A stretch of 64,000 bases of DNA from Burkholderia sp. NRF60-BP8 (GTDB lineage Bacteria; Pseudomonadota; Gammaproteobacteria; Burkholderiales; Burkholderiaceae). Both the position numbers and the translations under genes were made by a program. Location of the stretch: assembly GCF_001522585.2 (NCBI RefSeq), contig NZ_CP013372.1:2728001-2792000 (forward strand). Direction: 5' to 3'. The notes below the pieces were generated by a model. The model made no database searches. It worked only from the letters and a program-made list of their open reading frames with translations, and had not been told where the DNA came from. Of the stretch, positions 1-8,357 are shown piece after piece; the stretch's first letter is position 1, and the number at the start of each line of letters is the position of its first letter.

Positions 1-1
1 C

Positions 2-730
2 GAAGCGGCGCTGCAGGACGGCGATGTCGCATGCGTGCTCGCCGAGCCCGCGATGACGAACATCGGCATGGTGCTGCCCGACCCGGGCTTCTGGGAGGCC
101 GCACGCGCACTGACGCGCCGCCACGGCACGCTGCTGGTGATCGACGAGACGCACACGATCAGCAGCGGCCCCGGCGGCTACGCGGTCGCGCACGGTCTCG
201 AACCGGACATGCTGGTGGTCGGCAAGCCGATCGCGGGCGGCGTGCCGTGCGCGGTGTACGGGTTCAGCGCCGAATTCGCGGAACGCGCGAAGCAGGCGAA
301 GCTGAACGCGCCGCCCGGCCATTCGGGAATCGGCACGACGCTCACCGCGAACATGCTCGCGATGCATGCGATGCGCGCGACGCTCGCCGAAGTCGCGACC
401 GACGCCGCGTATGCGCACATGTTCGCGCTTGCCGCGCGGCTCGCGACGGGCCTCGAACACGCGATCGCGAAACACGGGCTGCCGTGGTGCGTGACGCGCA
501 TCGGCGCGCGCACCGAGTTTCAGTTCGCGCCCGTACCGCCGCGCAACGGCACGCTGGCCGGCGCGCAGCTCGACAGCGAACTCGAGCACATCGTGCACCT
601 GTACCTGCTGAATCGCGGCGTGCTGATCACGCCGTTCCACAACATGATGCTCGTGTGCCCGCAAACGACCGCCGACGATGTCGACCGGCTCGTCGCGCAG
701 TTCGATGCGTGTCTGGGCGAGCTGGTGTGA
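2..730 (+). CDS. Class III PLP aminotransferase, C-terminal part (5' end outside window)
   Basis: This open frame enters from the left edge and stops at 728-730. It carries the family hallmark around LLVIDETHTIS (Asp that binds the PLP pyridine nitrogen) and the Schiff-base lysine in MLVVGKPIAGG. The rest matches the C-terminal half of glutamate-1-semialdehyde aminomutase-like and aspartate-aminotransferase-like class III enzymes. The ordered motifs, codon use and lack of stops support a real gene. The substrate cannot be set, because the N-terminal part and the upstream neighbours are missing. The next gene is convergent, 52 bases away. Confidence 0.88.
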   Translation, partial: EAALQDGDVACVLAEPAMTNIGMVLPDPGFWEAARALTRRHGTLLVIDETHTISSGPGGYAVAHGLEPDMLVVGKPIAGGVPCAVYGFSAEFAERAKQAKLNAPPGHSGIGTTLTANMLAMHAMRATLAEVATDAAYAHMFALAARLATGLEHAIAKHGLPWCVTRIGARTEFQFAPVPPRNGTLAGAQLDSELEHIVHLYLLNRGVLITPFHNMMLVCPQTTADDVDRLVAQFDACLGELV

Positions 731-782
731 GGTGACGCAAGGCACGGTACTCGCGCAAGCGCGTAGCGGGCCCACCCGCCCG

Positions 783-1991
783 CTACGCGGCCCGCAACGC
801 GCGCCGCGCCACTTCCGCGAAATACCGGGCGCCGACCGGCAAAATGTCGTCATTGAAATCGTACGTCGCGTTGTGCAGCGGCACGCCGCCCTGCCCCGCT
901 GCTTCGCCGTTGCCGATAAACATGAAATTGCCCGGCACCGCCTGCAGGAACGCGCCGAAATCCTCCGAGATCATCATCGGCTGCACGTCGGCGTTCACCG
1001 CGTCGGCGCCCGCGACCTGCGCGGCGGCCTGCACGGCCGTCTCGACCCATTCCGGCGAGTTCACCGTCGGCGCGAACTCGTGCGTGTACTCGAACGTGCA
1101 GGTCGCGCCGTGCGCGTGGCAGATTCCTTCGCCGATCTCGCGCATTCGCGTGGCCAGCAACGTCTGCACGTCGCACGAATAGCTGCGCGTGTCGCCCTTG
1201 ATCGTCACGGTCGACGGCAGCACGTTGCGCAGCCCGTCGGTGATGAATTCCGTGCACGACACCACCGCCTGCCGGCCCGGGTCGAGATTGCGCGACACGA
1301 TCGTCTGCAGCGCGAGCACGATCTGCGCGCCGATCACGATCGGGTCGATGCCCATGTGCGGCCGCGCCGCATGCGTGCCGCGCCCGTCGATCCGGATCAC
1401 GAAATTGTCTTCGCTCGCCATGATGCCGCCCGCACGCGTCGAGAACGTGCCCGCGCGCATGCCCGGCATGTTGTGCGCGCCGAAGATCGCGTCGACCGGA
1501 AAGCGCTCGAACAGCCCGTCGGCCATCATCGCCTTCGCGCCGCGGCCGTGCTCTTCCGCCGGCTGGAAAATGAAGCGCACCGTGCCGTCGAAATCCTTGC
1601 GTTCGGCCAGCAACTGCGCGGCGCCGAGCACCATCGACATGTGGCCGTCGTGCCCGCACGCATGCATCTTGCCCGGCGTGCGCGACGCGTGTTCGCGGCC
1701 CGGCGCGTGCTCGGCGATGTTCAGCGCGTCCATGTCCGCGCGAATGCCGATCGCGCGCGTGCCCGTGCCGGCCGTCAGGTTCGCGACGAGCCCGGTGCCG
1801 CCGATGCCGCGATGCACGTCGAGCCCGAGCGTGGTCAGGATGCGCGCGACGTAGTCCGACGTGTTCACCTCTTCGAAACCCGTCTCCGGGTACCGGTGCA
1901 GATGGCGGCGCCAGGTCTTCAGTTGGCCGTGCAGCGTGCTTGCTTCGATTGCGTCGGTTTCGTCCATCGCGTTCGCCTCGTCGGTCGTCAT
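783..1991 (-). CDS. M20 family amidohydrolase (N-acyl amino acid / hippurate hydrolase-like)
   Basis: The 402-residue product is a zinc metallopeptidase-fold amidohydrolase expected to cut N-acyl or N-carbamoyl groups from amino acids in the cytoplasm. Metal-binding motifs are in order: RADMDAL (about 84-90), MHACGHDGHM (109-118, Cys112 and His114) and FQPAEEHGRG (about 145-154), then the dimerisation lid and the late HNATYDFND histidine. The ATG is only 5 bases after the stop of dpaL, so both are probably one transcript. The same pairing of an M20 peptidase with diaminopropionate ammonia-lyase occurs in E. coli (ygeY-ygeX). It may release diaminopropionate from an acylated or peptide form. 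That role is inferred. Confidence 0.85.
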   Translation of the reverse strand: MTTDEANAMDETDAIEASTLHGQLKTWRRHLHRYPETGFEEVNTSDYVARILTTLGLDVHRGIGGTGLVANLTAGTGTRAIGIRADMDALNIAEHAPGREHASRTPGKMHACGHDGHMSMVLGAAQLLAERKDFDGTVRFIFQPAEEHGRGAKAMMADGLFERFPVDAIFGAHNMPGMRAGTFSTRAGGIMASEDNFVIRIDGRGTHAARPHMGIDPIVIGAQIVLALQTIVSRNLDPGRQAVVSCTEFITDGLRNVLPSTVTIKGDTRSYSCDVQTLLATRMREIGEGICHAHGATCTFEYTHEFAPTVNSPEWVETAVQAAAQVAGADAVNADVQPMMISEDFGAFLQAVPGNFMFIGNGEAAGQGGVPLHNATYDFNDDILPVGARYFAEVARRALRAA

Positions 1992-1996
1992 GTCGT

Positions 1997-3229
1997 TCAG
2001 GCCGCCACCGCCGCGCGGCCGAGCCACGCGCGCTGGCGCGCGAGCACCGCGTCGGCCGTCTCGCCGACGCACTTCCGGTACACGGACGGCGCGGTCGCCC
2101 CTTCCGTATTGATCGCCAGCACTCGCGCATGCGCATCGAGCCCGACCTGCCGCGCGAGCGCCGGGTCGCGCATCAGCACGTCCAGCCCGGCCACGCCGGC
2201 CGCGCCCGATTCGCCGGCGACGAGCGGCACGTCGCGTTCGCTGCCGGCCGCGAGGCTGCGCATCGCCTGCACCGCGTCTTCGTCGTCGATCAGCATGAAG
2301 TGATCGATGCACATCTCGAGGAAATCCCACGCGAGCGGCGACGCCTCGCCGCACGCGAGCCCCGCCATCACCGAATCGACGCTGCCGGTGGCCTTCGTCG
2401 CGCGCCCGGCCAGCGCGCTCTGGTACAGACAATCGGCCTGGCGCGGCTCGACGACGACGAAGCGCGGCCGCTGCACGCCGTGGCGCTCCCACAGGTAGCT
2501 CGCGACGCCTGCGGCCAGGCCGCCCACGCCGCCCTGCAGGAATACGTGCGTGAACGGTCGCCCGTCGTCCGCTGCCGCCTGCGCGGCCGCTTCGGCGGCG
2601 ATCACGCCGTAGCCCTGCATCACGTCGCGCGGAATCGCTTCGTAGCCGTCGTACGACGTATCCGACACGACGTACCAGCCGTTCGCCTGCGCGAGCTGCG
2701 CCGCGCAGACGACCGATTCGTCGTAGTTCCCCGCGATGCGCACGATCCGCGCGCCGTACGCCGAGATCGCGCGTTCGCGCTCGGCGTCGACGTTCGCGTG
2801 CAGCACGATCACGCACCCGCAGCCGATCGCGCGCGCGGCGGCGGCCAGCGCACGGCCGTGGTTGCCGTCGGTCGCGCTGATCACCGTCAGGTCGGCCAGC
2901 GCCGACGCATAGCGGCCGGTGACGAGCCCCCGCGGATCGAGTTCCTGCGTGCGCCGCAGCCGCTTCACGAGCCGCACCAGCGCGATCGGCGCGCCGAGCG
3001 CCTTGAAGCTGCCGAGCGGCGAGCGGCACGACTCGTCCTTCACGCTGACGCTCGCGACGCCGAGCCGCGCGGCGAGATCGGGCAGCGCGCGCAGCGGCGT
3101 GCGCGCGTGGCCGACGAGCGGCCAGTGCGACAGCCACGCGCCGCTTTCGTCGGCCGACGCGATGTTCATCACGCGGCGCAGCGCGTTCGGGTAGGCAGTG
3201 CGCGACGCGCGCGGGTTGGCGATCAGCAT
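1997..3229 (-). CDS. dpaL: Diaminopropionate ammonia-lyase
   Basis: This PLP enzyme of the tryptophan-synthase-beta fold splits 2,3-diaminopropionate into pyruvate and ammonia. The PLP lysine lies in PLGSFKALG (Lys76), the phosphate-side loop is SATDGNHGRA (about 119-127), and the glycine loop LQGGVGGLAAG follows. At 410 residues it has normal length. The ATG at 3229 is preferred over upstream ATGs because CCGGAG lies eight bases before it. Its neighbours are an M20 amidohydrolase downstream and a divergent Lrp/AsnC regulator, a common arrangement for amino acid catabolism. A threonine dehydratase role is less likely given overall similarity to YgeX. Confidence 0.88.
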   Translation of the reverse strand: MLIANPRASRTAYPNALRRVMNIASADESGAWLSHWPLVGHARTPLRALPDLAARLGVASVSVKDESCRSPLGSFKALGAPIALVRLVKRLRRTQELDPRGLVTGRYASALADLTVISATDGNHGRALAAAARAIGCGCVIVLHANVDAERERAISAYGARIVRIAGNYDESVVCAAQLAQANGWYVVSDTSYDGYEAIPRDVMQGYGVIAAEAAAQAAADDGRPFTHVFLQGGVGGLAAGVASYLWERHGVQRPRFVVVEPRQADCLYQSALAGRATKATGSVDSVMAGLACGEASPLAWDFLEMCIDHFMLIDDEDAVQAMRSLAAGSERDVPLVAGESGAAGVAGLDVLMRDPALARQVGLDAHARVLAINTEGATAPSVYRKCVGETADAVLARQRAWLGRAAVAA

Positions 3230-3407
3230 GGCAAAGGGCTCCGGAGCGGGACCGCTGACGGTCCGTCGGGTAAGTCGGATCAGGCAGACGCAGGTTGCGC
3301 TCGCCATCGGTTGGAAAAATAATATTGCGTACACTGATGAACGAAATCGCCAAATCGACGGCTCATACGCAAAAATTTCTCATTCTTTCGAGGTTCGACC
3401 CGCCATC
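3230..3407. promoter_or_regulatory. Divergent promoter region between dpaL and the Lrp/AsnC gene
   Basis: The 178 bases between the two divergent starts contain an AT-rich core at about 3311-3392 that stands out from the GC-rich surroundings. Lrp-family proteins bind degenerate AT-rich sites, so this is the natural place for control of dpaL and for autoregulation. No clean palindrome is visible, so individual sites are not called. Confidence 0.4.
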
Positions 3408-3884
3408 ATGACGACCCCGCTCGATGCGTTCGATCGCAAGCTGTTGATGGAAGTCCAGCGCGACGCGCAGACGCCGCAGGCCGAGCTCGGCGCGCGCGTC
3501 AACCTGTCGACCGCCGCCGTGAACCGGCGGCTGCGGCGCCTCGCGGAAGACGGCGTGATCGTGCGCTATACGGCCGTCGTCGCGCCGGACAAGGTCGATC
3601 ATCCGCTGACGATCGTCGTGAACGTCGAGGTCGAAAGCGAGCAGATCGACCAGCTCGACGCGATGAAGCGCACGTTCGAGCGCTGCCCGCAGATCCAGCA
3701 GTGCTACTACGTGACGGGGGAATGGGATTTCGTGCTGATCCTCGCGGTGCGCAACATGGATCAGTACAACGCGCTCACGCGCGAGCTGTTCTTCGCGAAC
3801 AACAACGTGAAGCGGTTCAAGACGCTGGTGAGCATGAGCCGCGTGAAGGTCGGGCTCGACGTGCCGGTCGACGCCGGCGAGTAA
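3408..3884 (+). CDS. Lrp/AsnC family transcriptional regulator
   Basis: The 158-residue protein has an N-terminal winged helix-turn-helix (about 5-60, with LGARVNLSTAAVNRRLRRL) and a C-terminal RAM/AsnC ligand domain (about 65-150) with the typical YVTGEWDFVLILAV strand. The ATG at 3408 starts exactly at the conserved LDAFDRKLL helix; an upstream extension to 3198 would overlap dpaL and is not homologous. It faces dpaL and the M20 hydrolase and is probably their local regulator, with an amino acid as effector. The effector is not known. Confidence 0.9.
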   Translation: MTTPLDAFDRKLLMEVQRDAQTPQAELGARVNLSTAAVNRRLRRLAEDGVIVRYTAVVAPDKVDHPLTIVVNVEVESEQIDQLDAMKRTFERCPQIQQCYYVTGEWDFVLILAVRNMDQYNALTRELFFANNNVKRFKTLVSMSRVKVGLDVPVDAGE

Positions 3885-3898
3885 ACGCTGCGATGAAA

Positions 3899-3928
3899 CG
3901 GCCGGCGCACGACTGCCTGCGCCGGCCG
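3899..3928. terminator. Stem-loop between two convergent genes
   Basis: A perfect 11-bp stem (CGGCCGGCGCA with TGCGCCGGCCG) around an 8-base loop lies in the 63-base gap between the Lrp regulator and the esterase, which converge here. There is no T-run on either side, so it may work only partly or with Rho. Confidence 0.5.
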
Positions 3929-3947
3929 CTTCCCATCGACGGCTACG

Positions 3948-5672
3948 TCAGCGACAACTGAAGCTCGCCGCCGAATTCAGGTCGCCCGAGCCGTTGTAGC
4001 GCGCGGTCTGCGGATACGGGCACAGCGGCCGCGTGCGCCCCGCACCCCACGATGCGGGCACGTCCGCGTTCGGCACCGCGTTCGTCGTGTCGCGCGCGGC
4101 GGCAACGATCGCCGTCGGCGCCTGCCCCTGTTCGACCCACGCGACGAGCGGCGTCAGCATGTCGAACTGGTCTGCGGCCGGCCCGCCCGAGCAGTGATTC
4201 ATCCCCGGCACCGGATAGAAGCGTGCAAAGCTCGACGCATCGCCGCCGTTCGCCTGCGCGACCTGCGCGTACCAGTCGCGCGTGTCGTTGAACGAGAACA
4301 CCGGGTCGCCCGTGCCGTGATAGACGAGCAGCTTCGCGCCGCGCGCCTTCAGCGCGGACAGGTTCGTCTCGTCGGGCGGCGTCATGAACGACCACGCCGA
4401 TTGCGTGTACATGCCATTCGTCGCGAAGATCGCCGGCGCGTCGTTGTCCATGTCGAAGCCGAGCGCGAAACCGGGCAGGTTCGCGAGCGCCGCGGCGGTT
4501 TTCGGCGGCGTCATGAACGTGAACGCCATCGCGGCCGGATCGAGCGTGATCGACGCCGATTGCTTCCACGACGCCCAGCCGCCGGCAGCCACGCCCGGAT
4601 CGTATGGAAAGCTCGCGTACAGCGCCGTGCCCGCGCCGTTGCGCGCCCCGGCGAACACGTTCTCCAGCGCGGTTTTCTGCGCGGGCGTCAGGCAGGAGCC
4701 GGTGCGCGTGCCGTTCGCGCAGGTCGGGATATCGGCATCGACGCTGAAATGCGCCTGGCACGCGGCGACGTCCTGCACCATCCCGTCGGCCGCGCCGTCG
4801 AGCGCATCGCATTTGTCGAGGATCTTCGCGCCGACGAACTGGCGCTCTGCATCGTTGAAACCGCTGCGGATATCCGGCAACCCGTTCGATCCGGTGGCCG
4901 ACGCGATCTTCGCGAACTGCTGCGCGCCGTACATCTCGCCGATCGCCGCCTTCGGCAGATGGAAGCCCGGATCGCCCGCGATGATGCCGTCGTAGTCGGC
5001 CGGGTTGCGCACCGCCGTGACCATCGCGTGACGGCCGCCGTTCGAGCAGCCGCCGAAATAGCTGCGATCGGGCGCCTTGCCGTACGCGAGCCGGATCACC
5101 TGCTTCGCCATCGGCGTCAGCGCATCGACGGCGCCGTAGCCGTAGTCGATCCGCGCCTGCGGATCGAGGCCGAACAGCGGATTCTGCGCGGCGCTGTGCC
5201 CGGAATCCGAGCTGATCACCGCGAAACCCTGGTTCAGCGCGTTGGTCAGCGGCCCGCCGCCGCCGATCTCACCGGTCGCGGTCACGACGTTGCCGTCGAG
5301 CCCGCCGTTCGCCTGGTAGAAGAAGCGGCCGTTCCACGCTTTCGGCAAGCGCATCTCGAAGCCGATCGCATAGGTCTTGCCGTCCACCGCGCTCACGCGC
5401 TCGTTCATCTTCCCTGCGATCACGCAGTGCTCGGCGACCGGCTTGCCGGCCACCGTCAGCGCGCCGGCCGCCGCGGTCGTCACCGACGTGAACGACGTGT
5501 TCACATACGCGAGCTTCGCGGCGAGCGCGTCGCAGGTCTGCGCCATCGCGGCCGGCGTCGCGGCGCTCAGGTGCGTGGGCGCGGCACCGATCGAATCGTC
5601 GCCGCCGCAACCGGCGAGCATGGCGGCGGCCGACAGCGGCGCAATGCAGAGGATTGCAGATTTTCTGTTCAA
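3948..5672 (-). CDS. Tannase/feruloyl esterase family lipoprotein
   Basis: This enzyme should hydrolyse hydroxycinnamate or gallate esters outside the cytoplasm, releasing ferulate-type acids. It is about 574 residues long. A lipoprotein signal ends in the lipobox LAGC (Cys22). The serine nucleophile is in GGCSNGGRH (Ser210), and the tannase-family acid and histidine appear in YHGTGDPVFSFND and GMNHCSGGPAADQFD. I chose a TTG start at 5672 because GGGAG lies five bases upstream; an ATG at 5696 in the same frame has no such site. It is the last gene of the MFS-porin-esterase unit, 33 bases after the porin, and fits the neighbouring ferulate catabolic genes. Confidence 0.87.
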   Translation of the reverse strand: MNRKSAILCIAPLSAAAMLAGCGGDDSIGAAPTHLSAATPAAMAQTCDALAAKLAYVNTSFTSVTTAAAGALTVAGKPVAEHCVIAGKMNERVSAVDGKTYAIGFEMRLPKAWNGRFFYQANGGLDGNVVTATGEIGGGGPLTNALNQGFAVISSDSGHSAAQNPLFGLDPQARIDYGYGAVDALTPMAKQVIRLAYGKAPDRSYFGGCSNGGRHAMVTAVRNPADYDGIIAGDPGFHLPKAAIGEMYGAQQFAKIASATGSNGLPDIRSGFNDAERQFVGAKILDKCDALDGAADGMVQDVAACQAHFSVDADIPTCANGTRTGSCLTPAQKTALENVFAGARNGAGTALYASFPYDPGVAAGGWASWKQSASITLDPAAMAFTFMTPPKTAAALANLPGFALGFDMDNDAPAIFATNGMYTQSAWSFMTPPDETNLSALKARGAKLLVYHGTGDPVFSFNDTRDWYAQVAQANGGDASSFARFYPVPGMNHCSGGPAADQFDMLTPLVAWVEQGQAPTAIVAAARDTTNAVPNADVPASWGAGRTRPLCPYPQTARYNGSGDLNSAASFSCR

Positions 5673-5705
5673 GATAACTCCCGTTCGGTTCGTCACGCCG
5701 GTGAA

Positions 5706-6854
5706 TCAGAACATGTGCCGCACGCCGACCATCGCGCCGAGCTGCCCCATCCCGGCGCCGGGCGTCGTGCCCGGCCCACCGCCGCTGACCGAGTAGCGGG
5801 CATGCGCGCTGTTCCACAGATACGACGACTGCGCGTAGACGGCCGTGCGCTTGCTCAGCAGATAGGTCGCACGCAGCGTCGCCATCGTCGCGCGCGTGTC
5901 GTGCGCGCTGTTGACGATCCGGTAGCCTTCGCCGTCGACGATGAAAGCGGGCCTCACCGCATACGACGCACCGACGAAGAACAGGTCCGAATGCGCGCCG
6001 GCCGCGGCCGGCGAACCGGTCGACACGCGCCGTCCGATCCAGCCCGCGCCGATCTTCGCGCCGCCCGCCTGCGCATACGCGCTCACGTGCGTGCGCGCGT
6101 CCTTGCCGCCGCTGCTCGTGAAGGGGACGGGCGCGACGCCGTCGAAGAAGTTGGCGGCCGCGCCGGTGCCGCCGCGCTGCTCCTCGTACGACGCCGCCGC
6201 GCCGAAATACGCGCTGTCGTACTTGAGCATCACCGACCAGTTGCGGCACTGCACCGCGTCGCCGGGCACTTGCCCCGCGCACGTGCCTTGCCCCGGCGAG
6301 TTGCCGGTGCCCGCACCGTCGCGGCCGAACGAATACGCGGCGCCGAGCGTCACGCCGCGGTACGTGCCGAGGTAGGTCACCGCGTTGTCGGCGCGGCCGT
6401 TCGGCACGTACGCGTCGAACGAGCCGAGCCCGTAGATGTCGGGGCCGATGATGTCCGCGCCCTGCAGCGCGAGATAGGTCATCGTGTACTGACGGCCGAA
6501 CGCGAGCGTGCCGAAACCGCTCTTCAGCCCGACGAACGCCTGCCGCCCGAACAGCCGTCCGCCCTGCCCGAGATCGCCGCCGCGCACGTTGAAGCCGCTT
6601 TCGAGCGTAAACACCGCCTGGTAGCCGCCGCCGAGATCCTCGGTGCCGCGCAGCCCCCAGCGCGACGGCAACTCGCCCGTCACGCCCGGCATCCGCACCA
6701 CGTGGTCGCCGGCCGCGTTCGCGTGCGACACGAATTCGACGCCCGTATCGATGATCCCGTACAGCGTCACGCTCGACTGCGCGTGTGCAGCCGGTGCGAC
6801 GAGCGCGCAGCACGCGCCCGCGGCCAGCAGGCCGTTCCTTGTCTTCGTTTTCAT
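5706..6854 (-). CDS. Gram-negative trimeric porin (OmpC-like, Burkholderiales type)
   Basis: The 382-residue outer-membrane protein has a signal peptide ending AHAQSSVTLYG and the family opening YGIIDTGVEF. SRWGLRGTEDLGGGYQAVFTLESGFN and FGRQAFVGLKSGFGTLAFGRQ mark strands 2-4. It ends in a C-terminal phenylalanine (VGVRHMF), the signal for beta-barrel assembly. Sitting between a transporter and an aromatic esterase in a ferulate locus, it likely lets aromatic acids or their esters cross the outer membrane. Specificity cannot be read from sequence. Confidence 0.92.
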   Translation of the reverse strand: MKTKTRNGLLAAGACCALVAPAAHAQSSVTLYGIIDTGVEFVSHANAAGDHVVRMPGVTGELPSRWGLRGTEDLGGGYQAVFTLESGFNVRGGDLGQGGRLFGRQAFVGLKSGFGTLAFGRQYTMTYLALQGADIIGPDIYGLGSFDAYVPNGRADNAVTYLGTYRGVTLGAAYSFGRDGAGTGNSPGQGTCAGQVPGDAVQCRNWSVMLKYDSAYFGAAASYEEQRGGTGAAANFFDGVAPVPFTSSGGKDARTHVSAYAQAGGAKIGAGWIGRRVSTGSPAAAGAHSDLFFVGASYAVRPAFIVDGEGYRIVNSAHDTRATMATLRATYLLSKRTAVYAQSSYLWNSAHARYSVSGGGPGTTPGAGMGQLGAMVGVRHMF

Positions 6855-6919
6855 TTCGTTGCGTCTCCAGACCTTGTTGAATCGCGCGCTCTGACGGCGC
6901 GCATTGAAAAAACGAAACC

Positions 6920-8125
6920 TCAGTCGCCGGCTTGCGGCCGGCGAATCAGCACGAAGGCAGCGAAGGCTGCGACGAGCGTGACGGGAATGCTCGCGCCGAT
7001 CACGACGGGCGCGCTGCGGCCGGCGGCCAGCAGCGTCGCGGCCGCGAGCGGCCCGACGACGGAGCCGAGCCGGCCGACGGCCACCGCCGCGCCGACGCCG
7101 GTGCCGCGCATCGCGGTCGGGTAGTAGATCGCCGCGAGCGCATACAGCACCGACTGCCCGCCGACCACGAACATCCCCGCCGCGAACGCGGCCGCCGCGA
7201 GCGACGCGAAACCGGGCGCGGCCGCGAGCGCGGCGAGCGACAGCACGATCCCGACATACATGCCGCCGACCACGCGCGACGCGCGCATCCGGTCGAGCGC
7301 CGCGCCGATGCCGAGCGCGCCGAGCCCCGCGCCGACGTTGAACGCGATCTGCACGAGGCCGACGTGCGCGCGATCGAGCCCGCGCGAGGCCATCAGCGAC
7401 GGCAGCCAGTTCAGCAGGAAGTAGAGGACGATCAGCGTGCAGAAGTAGCTGACCCACAACGCGACCGTCGACGTCGTGCGGCCGTCGCCGAACAGCGTGC
7501 GGGCGACGCTCGTGCGCGCGGCCGGCGTGCCCGCGACGTCGAGATACGCGCGCGATTCCGGCAGGAACCACACCAGCAGCGGCACGAGCAGCAGCGGCCC
7601 CACGCCGCCGACGTAGAAGATGTGCCGCCATTCGGTGTCGCCGGCGAGCAGCACGCCGATCACCGACGCGATCACGCCGCCGAACGGGATCCCGCAGTAC
7701 ATCGTCGCGACCGCGCTGCTGCGCGAGCGCGGCTCGACCGCTTCGGACGACAGCGCGATCAGGTTCGGCATCGCGCCGCCGAGGCCGATGCCGGTCAGCA
7801 CGCGCACGACGACGAGCATCGCGAAGCTCGAGACCTGCGCGGTCGCGATCGACAGCAGCCCGAACAGGATGGTCGAAGCGATCAGCACGCGCTTGCGGCC
7901 GATCCGGTCGGCGAGCCGCCCGCCGAGCATCGCGCCCGGCAACAGCCCGAAGGTGCCCGCGCTGAACGCGATGCCCATCTGCGACACGGACAGCCCGAAT
8001 TCGCGCGCCATGCGCGGCGCGGCAACGCCGACCGATTGCAGGTCGAGCCCTTCGAGGAGTGCGATCGCGAAACACAGCGCGAGCGTGGTCGCGACCGTGG
8101 GTTTTTCGGCAACGTAAGTGTTCAT
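6920..8125 (-). CDS. MFS transporter, aromatic acid:H+ symporter type
   Basis: The 401-residue protein has about 12 membrane segments. The MFS signature between helices 2 and 3 is GGRLADRIGRKRVL, and LLEGLDLQSVGVAAP in helix 1 is typical of the aromatic-acid symporter subfamily (MhpT/BenK-like, with the conserved acidic residue). It is the first gene of a three-gene minus-strand unit with a porin and an esterase. A MarR-type palindrome (8238-8252) lies 113 bases before the start, matching the one before ech. Uptake of ferulate or p-coumarate is the best guess. Confidence 0.87.
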   Translation of the reverse strand: MNTYVAEKPTVATTLALCFAIALLEGLDLQSVGVAAPRMAREFGLSVSQMGIAFSAGTFGLLPGAMLGGRLADRIGRKRVLIASTILFGLLSIATAQVSSFAMLVVVRVLTGIGLGGAMPNLIALSSEAVEPRSRSSAVATMYCGIPFGGVIASVIGVLLAGDTEWRHIFYVGGVGPLLLVPLLVWFLPESRAYLDVAGTPAARTSVARTLFGDGRTTSTVALWVSYFCTLIVLYFLLNWLPSLMASRGLDRAHVGLVQIAFNVGAGLGALGIGAALDRMRASRVVGGMYVGIVLSLAALAAAPGFASLAAAAFAAGMFVVGGQSVLYALAAIYYPTAMRGTGVGAAVAVGRLGSVVGPLAAATLLAAGRSAPVVIGASIPVTLVAAFAAFVLIRRPQAGD

Positions 8126-8237
8126 GCTGTCTCCAAATCCGATGTCTTGTAGTCGGTCAGCCTTGCAACGACCTTCGCGCGCCGCCGCCAGCCAATGGCG
8201 GTTCGGCGCGCGAGGTGTCGCGTGAACGGCCGCCCTT

Positions 8238-8252
8238 ATCAGGCAACCTGAT
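8238..8252. promoter_or_regulatory. MarR-type operator before the MFS-porin-esterase unit
   Basis: The site reads ATCAGG-CAA-CCTGAT, a perfect 6-bp inverted repeat with a 3-base spacer. The same half-sites with the same spacing occur at 12692-12712 before ech. On the minus strand it overlaps a TGATAA-like -10 with a weak TTGCGG -35 about 18 bases upstream. That arrangement suits repression by the MarR protein at 12857-13393. Confidence 0.65.
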
Positions 8253-8357
8253 TCACTGGCCGCAAAATTGCCTGCCGGTGTCGTGGCCGGCCGGTCGTTG
8301 TGCCTGCTTGTCGATGCTCGTTACTGCTTGCTGCTCGTTACCGCGCGTGCGTGCTGC

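Noticed and set aside
783..3353. The M20 gene extended upstream to 856 codons
   Set aside because: The upstream half is dpaL read in the wrong frame. The ATG at 1991 fits the M20 family start.
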